Source of the DNA: Culex pipiens pallens
Lineage: Eukaryota; Arthropoda; Insecta; Diptera; Culicidae
Reading direction: 5' to 3'
NCBI RefSeq assembly: GCF_016801865.2
Contig: NC_068938.1
Coordinates: forward strand, 182,176,948-182,240,947
DNA: 64,000 bases
A program made the position numbers and the translations under genes. Under the pieces are notes generated by a model. That model did not search any database. It was not told the DNA's origin and worked only from the letters and a program-made list of their open reading frames with translations. How positions within the stretch are numbered: position 1 is the first letter of the stretch; the number at the start of each line of letters is the position of its first letter. This document shows, piece after piece, positions 27,401-39,400 of this stretch.

Positions 27401-30400
27401 CAATCCGGAGTGGCCGAGGCAACGCGGATGTTCCGATGGGGGGACATTTGCCGGACCGTAAGAGTTGGGGCAATATGGGTATCAAACTTTATGGTTTTTG
27501 ATACCGGACATGAAATTTGACATTTCGGCAGTAGTGACCACAATAAGGAGTGGCCGGAGGCCCCGCGGATGTTCCGATAAGGGGACATTTGCGGAACCAT
27601 AAGAGTTGGGGCAATATGGGTATCAAACTTTAGGGTTTTTGATACTGGACATGAAATTTGACATTTTGGCAGTAGTGGCCACCATCTGGAGTGGCCGGAG
27701 GCCCGGGGATGTTCCGATAAGGGGACATTTGCCGGACCGTAAGAGTTGGGGCAATATGGGTATAAAATTTTATGATTTTTGATTATCTGAAATTAAGCAG
27801 TTAAAATATATTGCTTATCAGGCAGGAAGTAATAAATAGACTACTGCGATGCACATTTTTTTGTGCCACTGTGAAGATCTGTTTCTGGAAATTTAGAATA
27901 ACTATCTCGTTATCATTACCACCATGTAAAGGGTAGTTTTTAATGTCTGCTGTTCAAATTTCCTTTACTGCCGCCGATTGCTTGCAACAGCCTTGCAAAA
28001 ACATTCCCGCATCTTGGTAACTTTCGAGTGGTGAAGGAAAGTAAATTGATTTCACTTCGATTTCTATTTGAGCTCCACTTGCAATTTCCGTCCCCTTAGT
28101 TCGATAGGACGGTTATTATAAGGGGGGAATTCGGACATTCTAATTGAAAATTTCAACAATCATCTTACAAAGTTCTTTGTCAAACTGGTCATGTGTAACA
28201 TAACCACCTGCACTTTTTTTATCAACATTTTTTTTTACTTAAACTCAATTTCCCAAAATACATATTTTTTGATTTTCGTGATTTTTTGATATGTTTTAGG
28301 GGACAAAAATCCGCGACTTTTGAGCCATAGAGAAACATGGTCAAAAAATCTGTCGCCGAGTTATGAATTTTTTAAAAAATAGTGATTTCTGGAAAAAATT
28401 GAAGTTTCATGCATAAACAAGTTTGACATTACATTTTAATGCAAAATTGAATTTGCAATCGAAAAGTACTTTACAGATTTTTTGATAAAGGGCTCCGTTT
28501 TCAAGATCAAAATCAAACCATCCACATTAACAACCCCCGGGTCTTTTGTGGTCTCTATTGCAAGTTTCTGCTCGAACCTAGGATTCCGAAGGCTTGAATG
28601 GGGAGAGCACCCAAACCTCTTTTTACTCCAAGGAACCTTCCACCCCAGTGTTTGAACTGACGACCTTTGGATTGCGAGTCCAACCGCCACCAGCGATTCC
28701 ACCGGAGTAGGCTTGGTTTGGTGTGTTGTTTGTACTTATGGCATGGACACAACTCCTACACCTGGAATGACTTAACGGCCTAACAACCAAGGCCGGGACC
28801 GACATTTTACTTCCTCATCCGATGGAAGGTTGCAGCAGATGGGAATCGAACCCAGAATCATCCGCTTACAAAGCGGACAGCGTAACAATTCGGCCACGCA
28901 CTTCCATCCTAATGAGGATGTTTTGAATTAATTCACCTCACTGATGAATAGCTAATCGGAATCTCCCCAGAAATAATTTGATTTTCGGGTATTCACTGAT
29001 TGAAAGCCCCGCTCATCTGCTGTAATTAGAACGAAATTAATTTTTCCACTCGTTTGTTGTTTAGTCGGTTGGTTTGCCATGTTTGCATTCACCACTGCTC
29101 GGTTCAATCATTGCATTGGGGGTGCTGGTGCTACCTACTGCAGTTTGTTGATTTGTTCATGACATCCATCAACTCTCGAGAGGGCTCTCCACTTTAAGAG
29201 GAGGTGATTATCGGTGCTGGGGTGCTGGGGGTTGGAAAATGCAATTACAGCACAACAGATTTACCTGATTTGATTGATTTGAGTGGTATTAGATGCGTTA
29301 TCTCTTTCTACTGTCATCATTGTTTGATTGAGGTAGAGTGATTTCTAGTGATGAGTTGATTTGCTGTTGACATATTAAATTACATGATTGTTTAACGCTT
29401 TTAATAACTTTTATTCATTTATTGTTTAATTTCAGTTGTACAACTTTTTCAACGCACTGCTAACGCACATTCCCGACACTGCCGGACGAACGCTGGACTC
29501 GCAGAATACTTCCAGGGCGTCATCCAATGGTAAGTTTTGCTCAATTTTTATTTAAAACCCGTCTAACCTATTCCAACCCGCAGAGGCACTCGACATGAAG
29601 TTCTCGGACGAGTCGGACGACCTGGCGGAGGAAGGAATCTGCGGCCCAGACCGGGGCTACCAGGGACCCACGATTCACTTTCCGCTGGACAAGAAGGAGC
29701 TGGAGGTGATCATCGACCTTTTCCGCAAGAAGAAGAATCGGCTGCACGCCAAGTACGTGGCGGGAATTCTGCGCGAGGCCACTTCCAAGCTGAAACGACT
29801 GCCAAATCTGAACCCGGCCTCGACGGCCATCTCGAAGCAGGTTACCATCTGCGGGGATCTGCACGGGAAGCTGGACGATCTGCTGGTGGTGTTCCACAAG
29901 GTGAGTGGTAGAGACCACTTTCGGCAGAACCCCACGAATAACCTCAGTTTCTTCCAGAACGGCCTGCCCTCGCCGGAGAACCCGTACGTGTTCAACGGGG
30001 ACTTTGTGGACCGCGGCAAAAAGGGCCTCGAGGTCTTCCTGTTGCTGTTGTGCACCTTCCTGGTTTTCCCCGGCGGGGTGTTCCTGAACCGGGGCAACCA
30101 CGAGGACACCGTCATGAACGTGCGGTACGGGTTCGTGCGCGAGGTGCACCAAAAGTATAAACACAACGCCGAAAGACTGCTAAAGCTCATCGACGAAGTC
30201 TACCGGTGGCTTCCGCTGGGCACGATAGTTAACAACCGCGTGCTGGTCGTGCACGGCGGCATCTCCGACTCCACCGATCTCGATCTCATCCGTAGCTTAG
30301 ACCGTAGCAAGGTGGGTGGGTCTGCAGGGGTTGTTTGTCGAAGAAAAGATTTAACTGGTTTGATTTGTTCTATTTGCAGTATATTTCGCTGTTGCGACCA

Positions 30401-33400
30401 CCGATCACTGAAAGCTCCGCTCCCGGAGCTGAAATCATAGACAAAGTAGAATGGAAACAGGTGAGTTGATAGAATATTAATTTTGCTTCTGACGGTTTAA
30501 GATCTCGAGTCAATACAATTCAAAAAAATATTACGCTTCCATTATGAAAAGACATTTTGCAATAAAAGATTTTGTATTCCAGGATTAGTAGAAAAATAAT
30601 TCTGGGAAGGTAAAGAAAATTGTTGAATAGTAGGGTGGCCCAAATCCGGGGCTACCCTCAGCAATCAAAGATTGACCAATTACTAGGCTAAATTCCAAAT
30701 CTGAGCTTTTTCTAACCACGGGAACCCCTCCCTATAAGTCCATTGAGTTTATTTGGGAAAAATCGTCAAAATGTATGGAGAAAATCATTTGTTTCAGTTT
30801 TTCACCAGCAATTCTTCTCAGAATTATAAATCTATTTAGATTGTTGTTTTCGTATTTTATTAATTGAAGTGTAGGAATATGTTCTGAGAGTACTTAAAAA
30901 TAATGAAGCCACGACATTTAAATTTTATTTTATGTTTCCTGCTTCCTCCCTCCCTTTATCATTCCTCATTAAATTTTCTACTCAAAAAAATGTGGAAATT
31001 CCTGCTCTTATTCTGCAAATATCGAATTTTTGGGAGATAAGGAAAAAAAAAATTACTTAATCCACATTTTGGTGGTTGGTGCCATCCTCTCATTTATACA
31101 GTATTTTTCCCCGTTCCCTAAATCGTCCACATGGTTAATGGATGGACCCTAACATGATCGCAGCACCTCAAAAATCAAAAATCAAATTATTCGCTCTACA
31201 GCATTGCCTTGGCGTTCTCGATTACGAGATTCCTACTCGAAACTAGGTGTTCGAAGGCTTGATTGTTGAGGCAATTGCAAACCTCTTTTTACACCTAAGC
31301 TTCCATCCACCCCAGGATTCGAACTGACGACCTTTGGATTATAAGTCCAACTGCCTACCAGCGACTCCACCGAGGCAGGACCCAGGGAGACGACTCCTAC
31401 ACCTGGACTGAGCTAACGACCTAACCTTTAGGTTAGTCCGGGGCCAACATTTACTTCCCGTCCGACGGAAGGCGTGATCAGACAAATCTCGTCTCGAAAA
31501 ATGCCACCGGGATCGTCTGGGATCGAACCCAGGCCGACTGGGTGAGAGGCAATCACGCTTACCCCTACATCACGTGTCCAGGATGGTATGTCTCTCCTAA
31601 AAAAAATACAAAAATCATTTACTAAAACCGTTTTTTTGAAAAGTGGTCTAAACGTCAAAATTTTAAAAAACCGGTAGTGAGAATCGATTCCCCAGATAAT
31701 TTTACATAAAAGTCTCCATATTGACCATTGTCCTATGTCCAATCCTTGGGAAGATACAGCGGCTTTAAAATTAAAAATGTTAAAAAAACGGGATTTTTGG
31801 TGGTTTTTGGCATTTTCTATATGACAGACTTGGTTTTTCAGTCTCGTAAATATTTTTACCGGAAAGCTCGTCCAATTTCCCATAAGTTTGCCTTTGACAG
31901 CTTTTTGATTTATATCGTTTTTATATTTACGTAATCAAATTTACTATCCTGGTTTCTACCACACTGAAAAAAAAATCTATTTTCAGTTATAAGCAATGTA
32001 ATTAAGCTTATATCTGTAAGCCCTTACATCCAATTGAAATGCTGTCAAAGGCAAACTTATGGGAAATTGGACAAGCTTTCTGTTAAAAATATTTACGAGA
32101 CTGAAAAACCAAGTCTGTCATATAGAAATTGTCAAAAAACACCAAAAATCCAGTTTTTCCAACATTTTTATTTTAAAAACCGCTGTATCTTCTCAAGGAT
32201 TGGACTTCGGACAATGGTCAATACGGAGACTTTTATGTAAAATTGTCTGGAGAATCGATTCCCTTTACCGGTTTTTAAAAATTTTGACGTTTAGACCACT
32301 TTTCAAAAAAACAGTTTTTGTAAATGATTTTTGTATTTTTTTAGGAGAGACATACCATCTTGCATTTTTCGTCAGTCTTTCAGTAACATTTCAGGCTATT
32401 TCCTCAAAAATTTTGAACGAAAAAAAATCGTGACATCACCTTCAAATTTAAGTTTTAGACTTAAAAATCAAAAAATCTCATAGATGTAGCGTGTATTTTT
32501 GTTTCAGTGTATTTTTTTCAGAAAGCCCGTCCAATTTCCTACAAGTTTGTCTTTGACCACATTTTGATACGACGCAACGGCTTCGAGATGCAGTAATTTT
32601 TAAATTACAGAATACAAAAATATTTAAATACCTTACGCCCTTCTCAAATATTATTCTCGAGTACTATTTGCTCCATATGCACAAAAATGGCTTATATAGG
32701 CCTAGGATAACATGTCTACAAAGTTTCATTGAAATCGGAGAGGGTCGGGTACAAAAGTATCAGAAAAATTCCTGATTTGAGCTGGAATTGCTCAAAAATC
32801 AAACCTCCTACAGACTTTTTGTCAAGAATATACAGACATCACCTTTGAAGAAAATGGCAACCCAATACACGGCTTTTTTTTTAAAAAAACTTCATCCCGG
32901 CACGAGAATCGAACTCACGACCTCTGGATTGGAAATCCAGCACGCCGCTAGTCGAAACCCATCCCCTACCGGTCAGTATTCCCAGTGAGTAGAATAACTC
33001 TTTGAAGGGATCTGATTTTGCCGAGCCAGGCAGGAATCGAACCCATCACCTTCCACTTACCCGTAACCTCACGACCACGGTAGCTCGGCTTTTTCGTGAA
33101 GATCAGACCCTGCTATTTGGGGTTATGTTGCAAATCACCCTTTATTGTATTCGTTTAAAAAGTTCTCCAAGCTGTAAGACCTGAAAGTGAACCAAGTGGA
33201 CCACTTCCGGACAAAATTCGTTCAGCCAAAGCCGAGAAAATCAAATACATTTTATTGAATAACACCCCCACTCACGCTCAGACATTGATAGCTTCTCCTC
33301 AGTGAGGGAAGGCAAAAATAAATACCTTTTCCAATCATTCTTGGCTGTCCGACCAATGGCGCCGCGGTGTGCATCAAGCTTTGATGAAATGCTAAGGAAA

Positions 33401-36400
33401 ATTTGATGCTTTTTCAGGGAAAACCGTTGATTCCGGAGACATCGGTTTGTTTGCCGATGCGCCAGGTCTAGGGACAACGTCTCCGTGTGCTCTCTTCTAG
33501 AAAAGTGCTCTCCAGACCATTCCCCTTAGTCCTGACCAAACCAAAAGCTGGCGCGCGATTTTTCCAGACCTGTAGGAGCGTTTGAACAAAAGTTCCAATT
33601 TCCCATAGTAATTCCCATGTAAAATTTAACCCTAATGCGCGCAGCCAGTTTACAACCAAATGAGCTGATATTTGGCATGAAAGTCCCTATGGGCATGCCC
33701 TACAAGGGGAACCATACTAAAACTTGATCGAAGAACGTACCCACTCTAATGTAAATGTATGAAATTCTCTGTCCTGGGAGGAGAGTTTCTGATCGATTTG
33801 GTGTCTTCGGCAAAGTTGTAGGTCATGATAGGAACTTTTCGGAAAAAATGGTACACGGGACAAATGAATTCCTATTTTTATTTAACTTTTTTTGGAATAT
33901 TTTATATCTTTTAGGGGAGTAAAAAATACATCTTCTGAGTGCCTGATAGTGTAAAATCTGGTTTAGGAGATAAAAAAAATTGTTGTTTAGAAAATATATT
34001 GATAACCTGTACAATTTTTTCAAATCATTTTTGAAAGCTAAATCGAATTTGGAATTGTACAGTTCCTAAAAATTTCAAAATTTTGAAATTAAGCTTTACT
34101 TTTGAAAAGTCTGCAAAAAGATGTTTTTCCTTATTTCATGGTTTTAAATAAATTATAAAAGGTTTGAAGTATTTTTATTGAAAGGACCATCAAATTTCAA
34201 AAAAGTACCATTTTTTATATCGAACATTGGATCAATAGATTTCGAGATATCGTCAAATGAACTCCAAAATGAGTGTATATTCATCCAGCCAAATTTGCAA
34301 CCTTCCAAAATTAAACTTATTTTTTTTTGCATGAAATTATCCAGCCTTTAAAAATATTTTTTAACAGTGCTTTTCTGTCACGAATTGCTTTTAAAATGCA
34401 TAAAAAATGATGAAAAAAAAAAGTTATAACCTGAAAACGGTACATTTTATCAAAAAATCGATAAAGTACTTTTCTTAAATAGATTTGGTTTCAAAGGGAC
34501 TTTTATGTTCAATCGCACGCCAGATTTGATGAAGCACTAAAAATTCTTGAAAAGAGTATTTTTAAATAAAAAGTTAGAAATAAGTGCCAGTTTCTTGTCA
34601 TTTTATGAAAAATTCGACAATAAAATAAAATCATGTCAAAAAATAACGTGTTTTTGTAAATTTGCATTTGAAGATTATTTACCAAAAGCAAAAAATAAAT
34701 ATTTTCGATTTTTTTCCGGAGGTCATAAAATGACATGTCTCTCGATTGGTAACAGTTGAGAAACGGGAAATGAAAAAGGTCCTGAAATTGTTTTTTGCCT
34801 TCCTCACCTCACTGAGGCAAGGCTATAAAATCACTCAAAAATTGAACTTTTTAAATAAGCCTTCCTGATATACCTTTACGTATACATATCGGCTCAGAAT
34901 CATATTCTGAGCAAATGTCTGTGCGTGTGGATGGACGTAGAATTTTTTTTCTCACTCACTTTTCTCGGAACTGGCTCGACCGATTTTGTCCGGATCTATG
35001 TTTTTGGATTCGCCTTCAGGTCCTTTAAGTCTTTTTTTAATTTCATCCGGTTTGGTGCAGAACTTCAAAAGTTATGTTAGAAAATCTGTTTTGGTTGATA
35101 CTAAAAAGGGTAATTATTTACATAATTTGAAAGCACCGGCGGATTGCTGTCGGAACTTTCCGCTCAGTGCACGCCGTGCACGCACACAAACACTGCAGTG
35201 CTTTCAAATGAATAATTAAATTTATCATAGATGGCAGCACTCAGATGTATTGTGTCTTTACTAAGTAAGCGTTAGCCAAAGCTTTCAGGAGGAAGGCAGT
35301 AACCACATTCTGGTGGATTAAGTAACGTTTTTTAACTTAATTGAGATTTTTGTCGGAATTTTTAAAACGATTTTCAGTGAAAATTTCAAAAAAGGAAAGG
35401 GTCACGAAAAATGAATTTCTTCATTCTTGATCAGGGACCAGAATTACCCCTTGAAACAAAGTTTCAAAAAGGTTGAAGAGTGGTCGGGGCAACTTTTTCC
35501 AACTTCGCCTGGGTGGTGAAGAATCATCCATTTTTGATTATAAATAAATATTTTTGTTAGAGAAAATTAAAGACATTGTTTTTCAAAGTTCTAAAAGCTC
35601 AAAAGCAATCGATTTTCATAAAATTCATAAACATTGCCAAATCATCTTCCACATTAGCTTCCCATTAGCTTTTCTGCTCATCTGAAAACTTTCCAGACCA
35701 TCTACTGAAAGTCTATAATCCTTTCTCGCATATAAAGCATACGTGACGCTTGTCCATTAGGATCAAGTTCACCGCGTTCAATGTGTGTGTGTGCGTGGGT
35801 GTGACACCTTGGCAAATTTGCTTCTTTTCCATTCTTTGTTTGGCCCGGAAAGACCCCTGTCGGTGGTAGACAAGACGTTGCGCTGCCACGGCGCTTAGTA
35901 AAGTAGGGATAAAACGATTTTCCCGACGAGAACGTGTCACTTTTGAGACCCCGCCCCCCTCTCCTCGCGGTGTGTAGAGTGACGATGACTGGCATTCTTC
36001 GATCTTAGGGTGGTTTGAAGAGTTGTTTTTTATTCAGTTTAAACTTGATTTATATTCTCAATTTGCTGTAATTCGTTTTTTATGTATTTTTAACACAAAT
36101 GTTTTATTGAATATAAATTTTATTTTTTTTTATAGCTATTCCAATGTTAAAAAATGCAACATTTACCATTTTCGGCTGTATCATGCAGGTGTGTCACATG
36201 AGTAACATTGGCAATGACTATCATATTAATGTGGACCTCTTGTGCAAGTATGGTGCACAGCGTGGGAATTGTGTCAAACCCGGTTACAGCGCAGTTCGTT
36301 CTGAGTAGGGTAGAGTAGTCATCAATGAGACACGGGGAACAATGATAAAATGGCTCTCTAAAGTCGTAGTTTCAATCAATCAGACTCATATTTGGGGGAA

Positions 36401-39400
36401 AGGTGTGTCTACTAGATACACATCTGCCATAATAGTGGCTTTGGTCATGGACGCTCCCTTGAAAAGTCATTCATAAATGTTTGATTCTGGGATGTAGAAG
36501 TAAATTATGGACAAAAAATACTTTTTCGCTCGAAGGCTGCCATTTACACCAAAACTAATATTTCTTCAAATTTCTTTCGACGTTCCATAGGGATTGAGTT
36601 GGGCTACAATGTTCTTTCATTAAGTTTGGCCAAAATTAAGCATATACCCAGAATCCAGGGCTGTCTCATTGTTCCCCACTCATTTCAGCCCATGGGTAAC
36701 AATGAGACACTTCGATTATACTTCACTAAACGTTTCAAAATGTTTTGAAATCTTTCAAATCATGAATTGAAAGTGATTTTTGGCTTATTTATAGAGTTTT
36801 TACCTCATTTAACCAAAAATACAAAGTTATTTGGTATAAATATATGGATTTTACAAAATTTTAATACTTTTAAGTATAACTTTTGTTAACTTAACTTTCA
36901 TGTTGGCAAAATTGCTTTTAAATGTTCAAGGCAAGTCACCTGCTATGGAACAATACAAAAACATGATATTTTACTAGAAAAGTATTGATTTTCATAGAGT
37001 GTCTCATTGTTCCCCAGCTGTCTCATTGTTCCTGCCAAGTGCGTCTACAATGAGACAGTTGAATAACTCGGGCTGTAGATGTCGGATCGATCTCATATTT
37101 TGGTCAATGTTAGAACACATTAAAAGAAAGAAAATGTAACAAAAAGCTCATTAAAACATGCTCATGAAAAAAATAGAAAAATTGTTGAAAGTTGAAAACC
37201 AAAGTGTCTCATTGATGACTATCCTACCCTACAGTTCTCACCTTTTATAATTAATGATTTTGCAATTTTGCTGATAGTGTTCAAATACAAGAAAGAAGTG
37301 CTTCATTGCTATTTATGCTGTGTTGTGTAAACTATACATATTTGAAATTCAATATAATTAAATCACTAGAGCTTTTTGAATTCTCAGAAAATTTCTCTGG
37401 ATTTTAATTTAAAGTTTGTGATTGAGATTCGCAAAAATTACGATTTTTTACTTTTAAAACATTTTAGAATTACAAAAAAAATCCAGTATTTATCGAACAA
37501 AGGCAATCTCAGTTCAGCGCACAGTTTAACTAGAAATTTCCCCCAACTGGCCAAAATTGGCAATTACATCGCTATGCAAATTACCTTCCCCAAACAAAGC
37601 TCGGCCAGCCAATTATGAAGTGCACTCTCGAGTTGATTCTGGCTGTTGTTTACGCGCCTGGTGGACGGGCGGACAGGTCCAAAATTCAAATTTCCCGCTT
37701 GTCGAGCGAGAGCGCGTTCCAATTACGTCTATCAGGGCCGGCCAGAATGGCCATCACAGACGGGCCGCCACGATTATTCAACAATCTCAATTACTTCCGC
37801 ACAGAAGTTGCGGAGGCAGGCAGGCAGTCACGGTGGCCGGAAGCAGGGTGGCCGGACTACCACACGCGAAAGTGCCTCTTGCAGTCAGCACTCTCAGAAA
37901 CCGGCAATTTATCTAGTGGGCGGAAGGGTTTTGGAGTAAGCTGGTTCAAATAATATTTGTTTTATCATTGAATTATAGACGTTAGGCTGCATTTTGAATT
38001 TTTAAATCATGTTGTCAATGATCGTATTACTTGCTTAGGGCGTATCCTATTATTTAAACCGCTTGAATGTGTTTTCAAAGTTTATTTATTTTAAGAAATA
38101 TTGGGTTAGTCTATTGTAAAGGAACAATGCACTTGCTGTAAATAACCAGAGATGTTGGGCATGTTGGTAATATGCAAATATCGAACTGGAAGGGCCTTCG
38201 TCATAGATTTACATTACTTCACTGTTTATACATTTGCTTTATACGGTTTGGTTCTGCTGCTCTGTTCTGCGTTCAACGTTGACCATTTGAACAAAACCTT
38301 TATATGCACTTTCAATATCGTCAGCTGTGTGCTATCTTGTGACATAGACCATTTTGGTCGAAAATGAGTTAATGATGACGTTTTGCTATAATTAACAAAC
38401 ACTACAAGATGCTTTAACCCGATTTTGGAATCTCGCTTCCGTTTCCCGGATATCACATTACACACTTGTGACATAGACCAATTTATCATCAAAATAATTG
38501 TGCACACTTGTGACACGTCATACATGTTGTTGGAAAATGTGGAAATTTTTTCTTGTTTTTCACAAATTTATGTACACACATACTTTCTAAAGGCAATGCA
38601 ACCTTTTGTTTATAAAAATATACTGATTAAGTCGATTAAACCATTGATTTGAGCTTATTTTAGTTTGTATGGGAATTCTGTGCACACTTGTGACACGTAG
38701 TACAGTTTTACTTTCGAAACACATTTGTGACACGTGCTTTTCAGATTTTTGTTTACATTATCAACTGTATCTTTTAACTGGCGTTACCAAATTAGTTGAA
38801 ACTTGGAGGGTTTGTTAACCGATAGTATACGAACCGATTGCTTGAAAAAGTTTGGTTCTATCATTCATAGTTATGAAATTATTTACCAATAAACTTTAAA
38901 AATCGATTTTCTCGAAAAGTACTAAATGGTCGTTGTCACAAGATAGCACACAACTGACGATATAGTGGCGTGGCAACAAGGCTGAAAAAAGTTTTTAATC
39001 GATCTGTAAATCAAAACATTTGAAAAAATATTTCACTAAAGTTATTATTTTTTTCCGTTTGAATTTCTTCCTCCAATAATTAAATTTTAAAATATTCAAT
39101 ATACATATTGTGAAGTGGGATTAAGCACAGTGATACTCCGTGGATGACAGTAAGTATTTTTTTAGCAAAAAATAGAATTTTGCAGAAACTATTGTATATT
39201 GAGAAGGAATTTTCAAATCGATTTGGTATCTCTGGCAAAGTTGAAGGACTTTCAGAAAAAATACAGGTACTGGAAAAAAACATCTTGGATTTTTTAGTAG
39301 ACTTTTCATTATTGAAATACAGTTTTTTTATGAATTGCTCCCGAAATTCTTCAAAAAAATCAATCTGCTGATGATTTTTAGTGAATTTTCTTGTCAGCAC

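Larger units (their letters stand above)
23465..28184. mobile_element. 4.7-kb TIR-bounded insert carrying the 141-bp satellite array
   Basis: TTTGACAAAGAACTTTGT at 23465-23482 is repeated exactly inverted at 28167-28184. Inside are a GC-richer left part (23520-23760), a 23-bp triplicate (23761-23829), the satellite (23864-27775) and an AT-rich right part with GGACGGTTATTATAAGG. The motif is itself nearly palindromic (ACAAAG-AA-CTTTGT), but the flanking TTTG and the AA/TT centre both fit inverted rather than direct pairing. About 22 bp more, to 28206, belongs to neither family. No transposase is present. Confidence 0.65.
23163..28510. mobile_element. Fold-back family 1 left arm, split by a 4.7-kb insertion
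   Basis: 23163-23464 follows the arm of the 54224-56140 palindrome from GAGCAACTCTCTACGAAATC to AGGTACACGGAAAAAAAATT. The same arm resumes at about 28207 (TTATCAAC, then AAACTCAATTTCCCAAAATA) and runs to GTTTTCAAGAT at about 28510, where a SINE begins. The 23465-28206 segment is therefore an insertion into an older element. Confidence 0.75.

Noticed and set aside
29568..30190. Minus-strand open frames of 198 and 171 codons opposite the rdgC exons
   Set aside because: They are shadows of GC-rich rdgC codons; they cross the splice sites and match no family.
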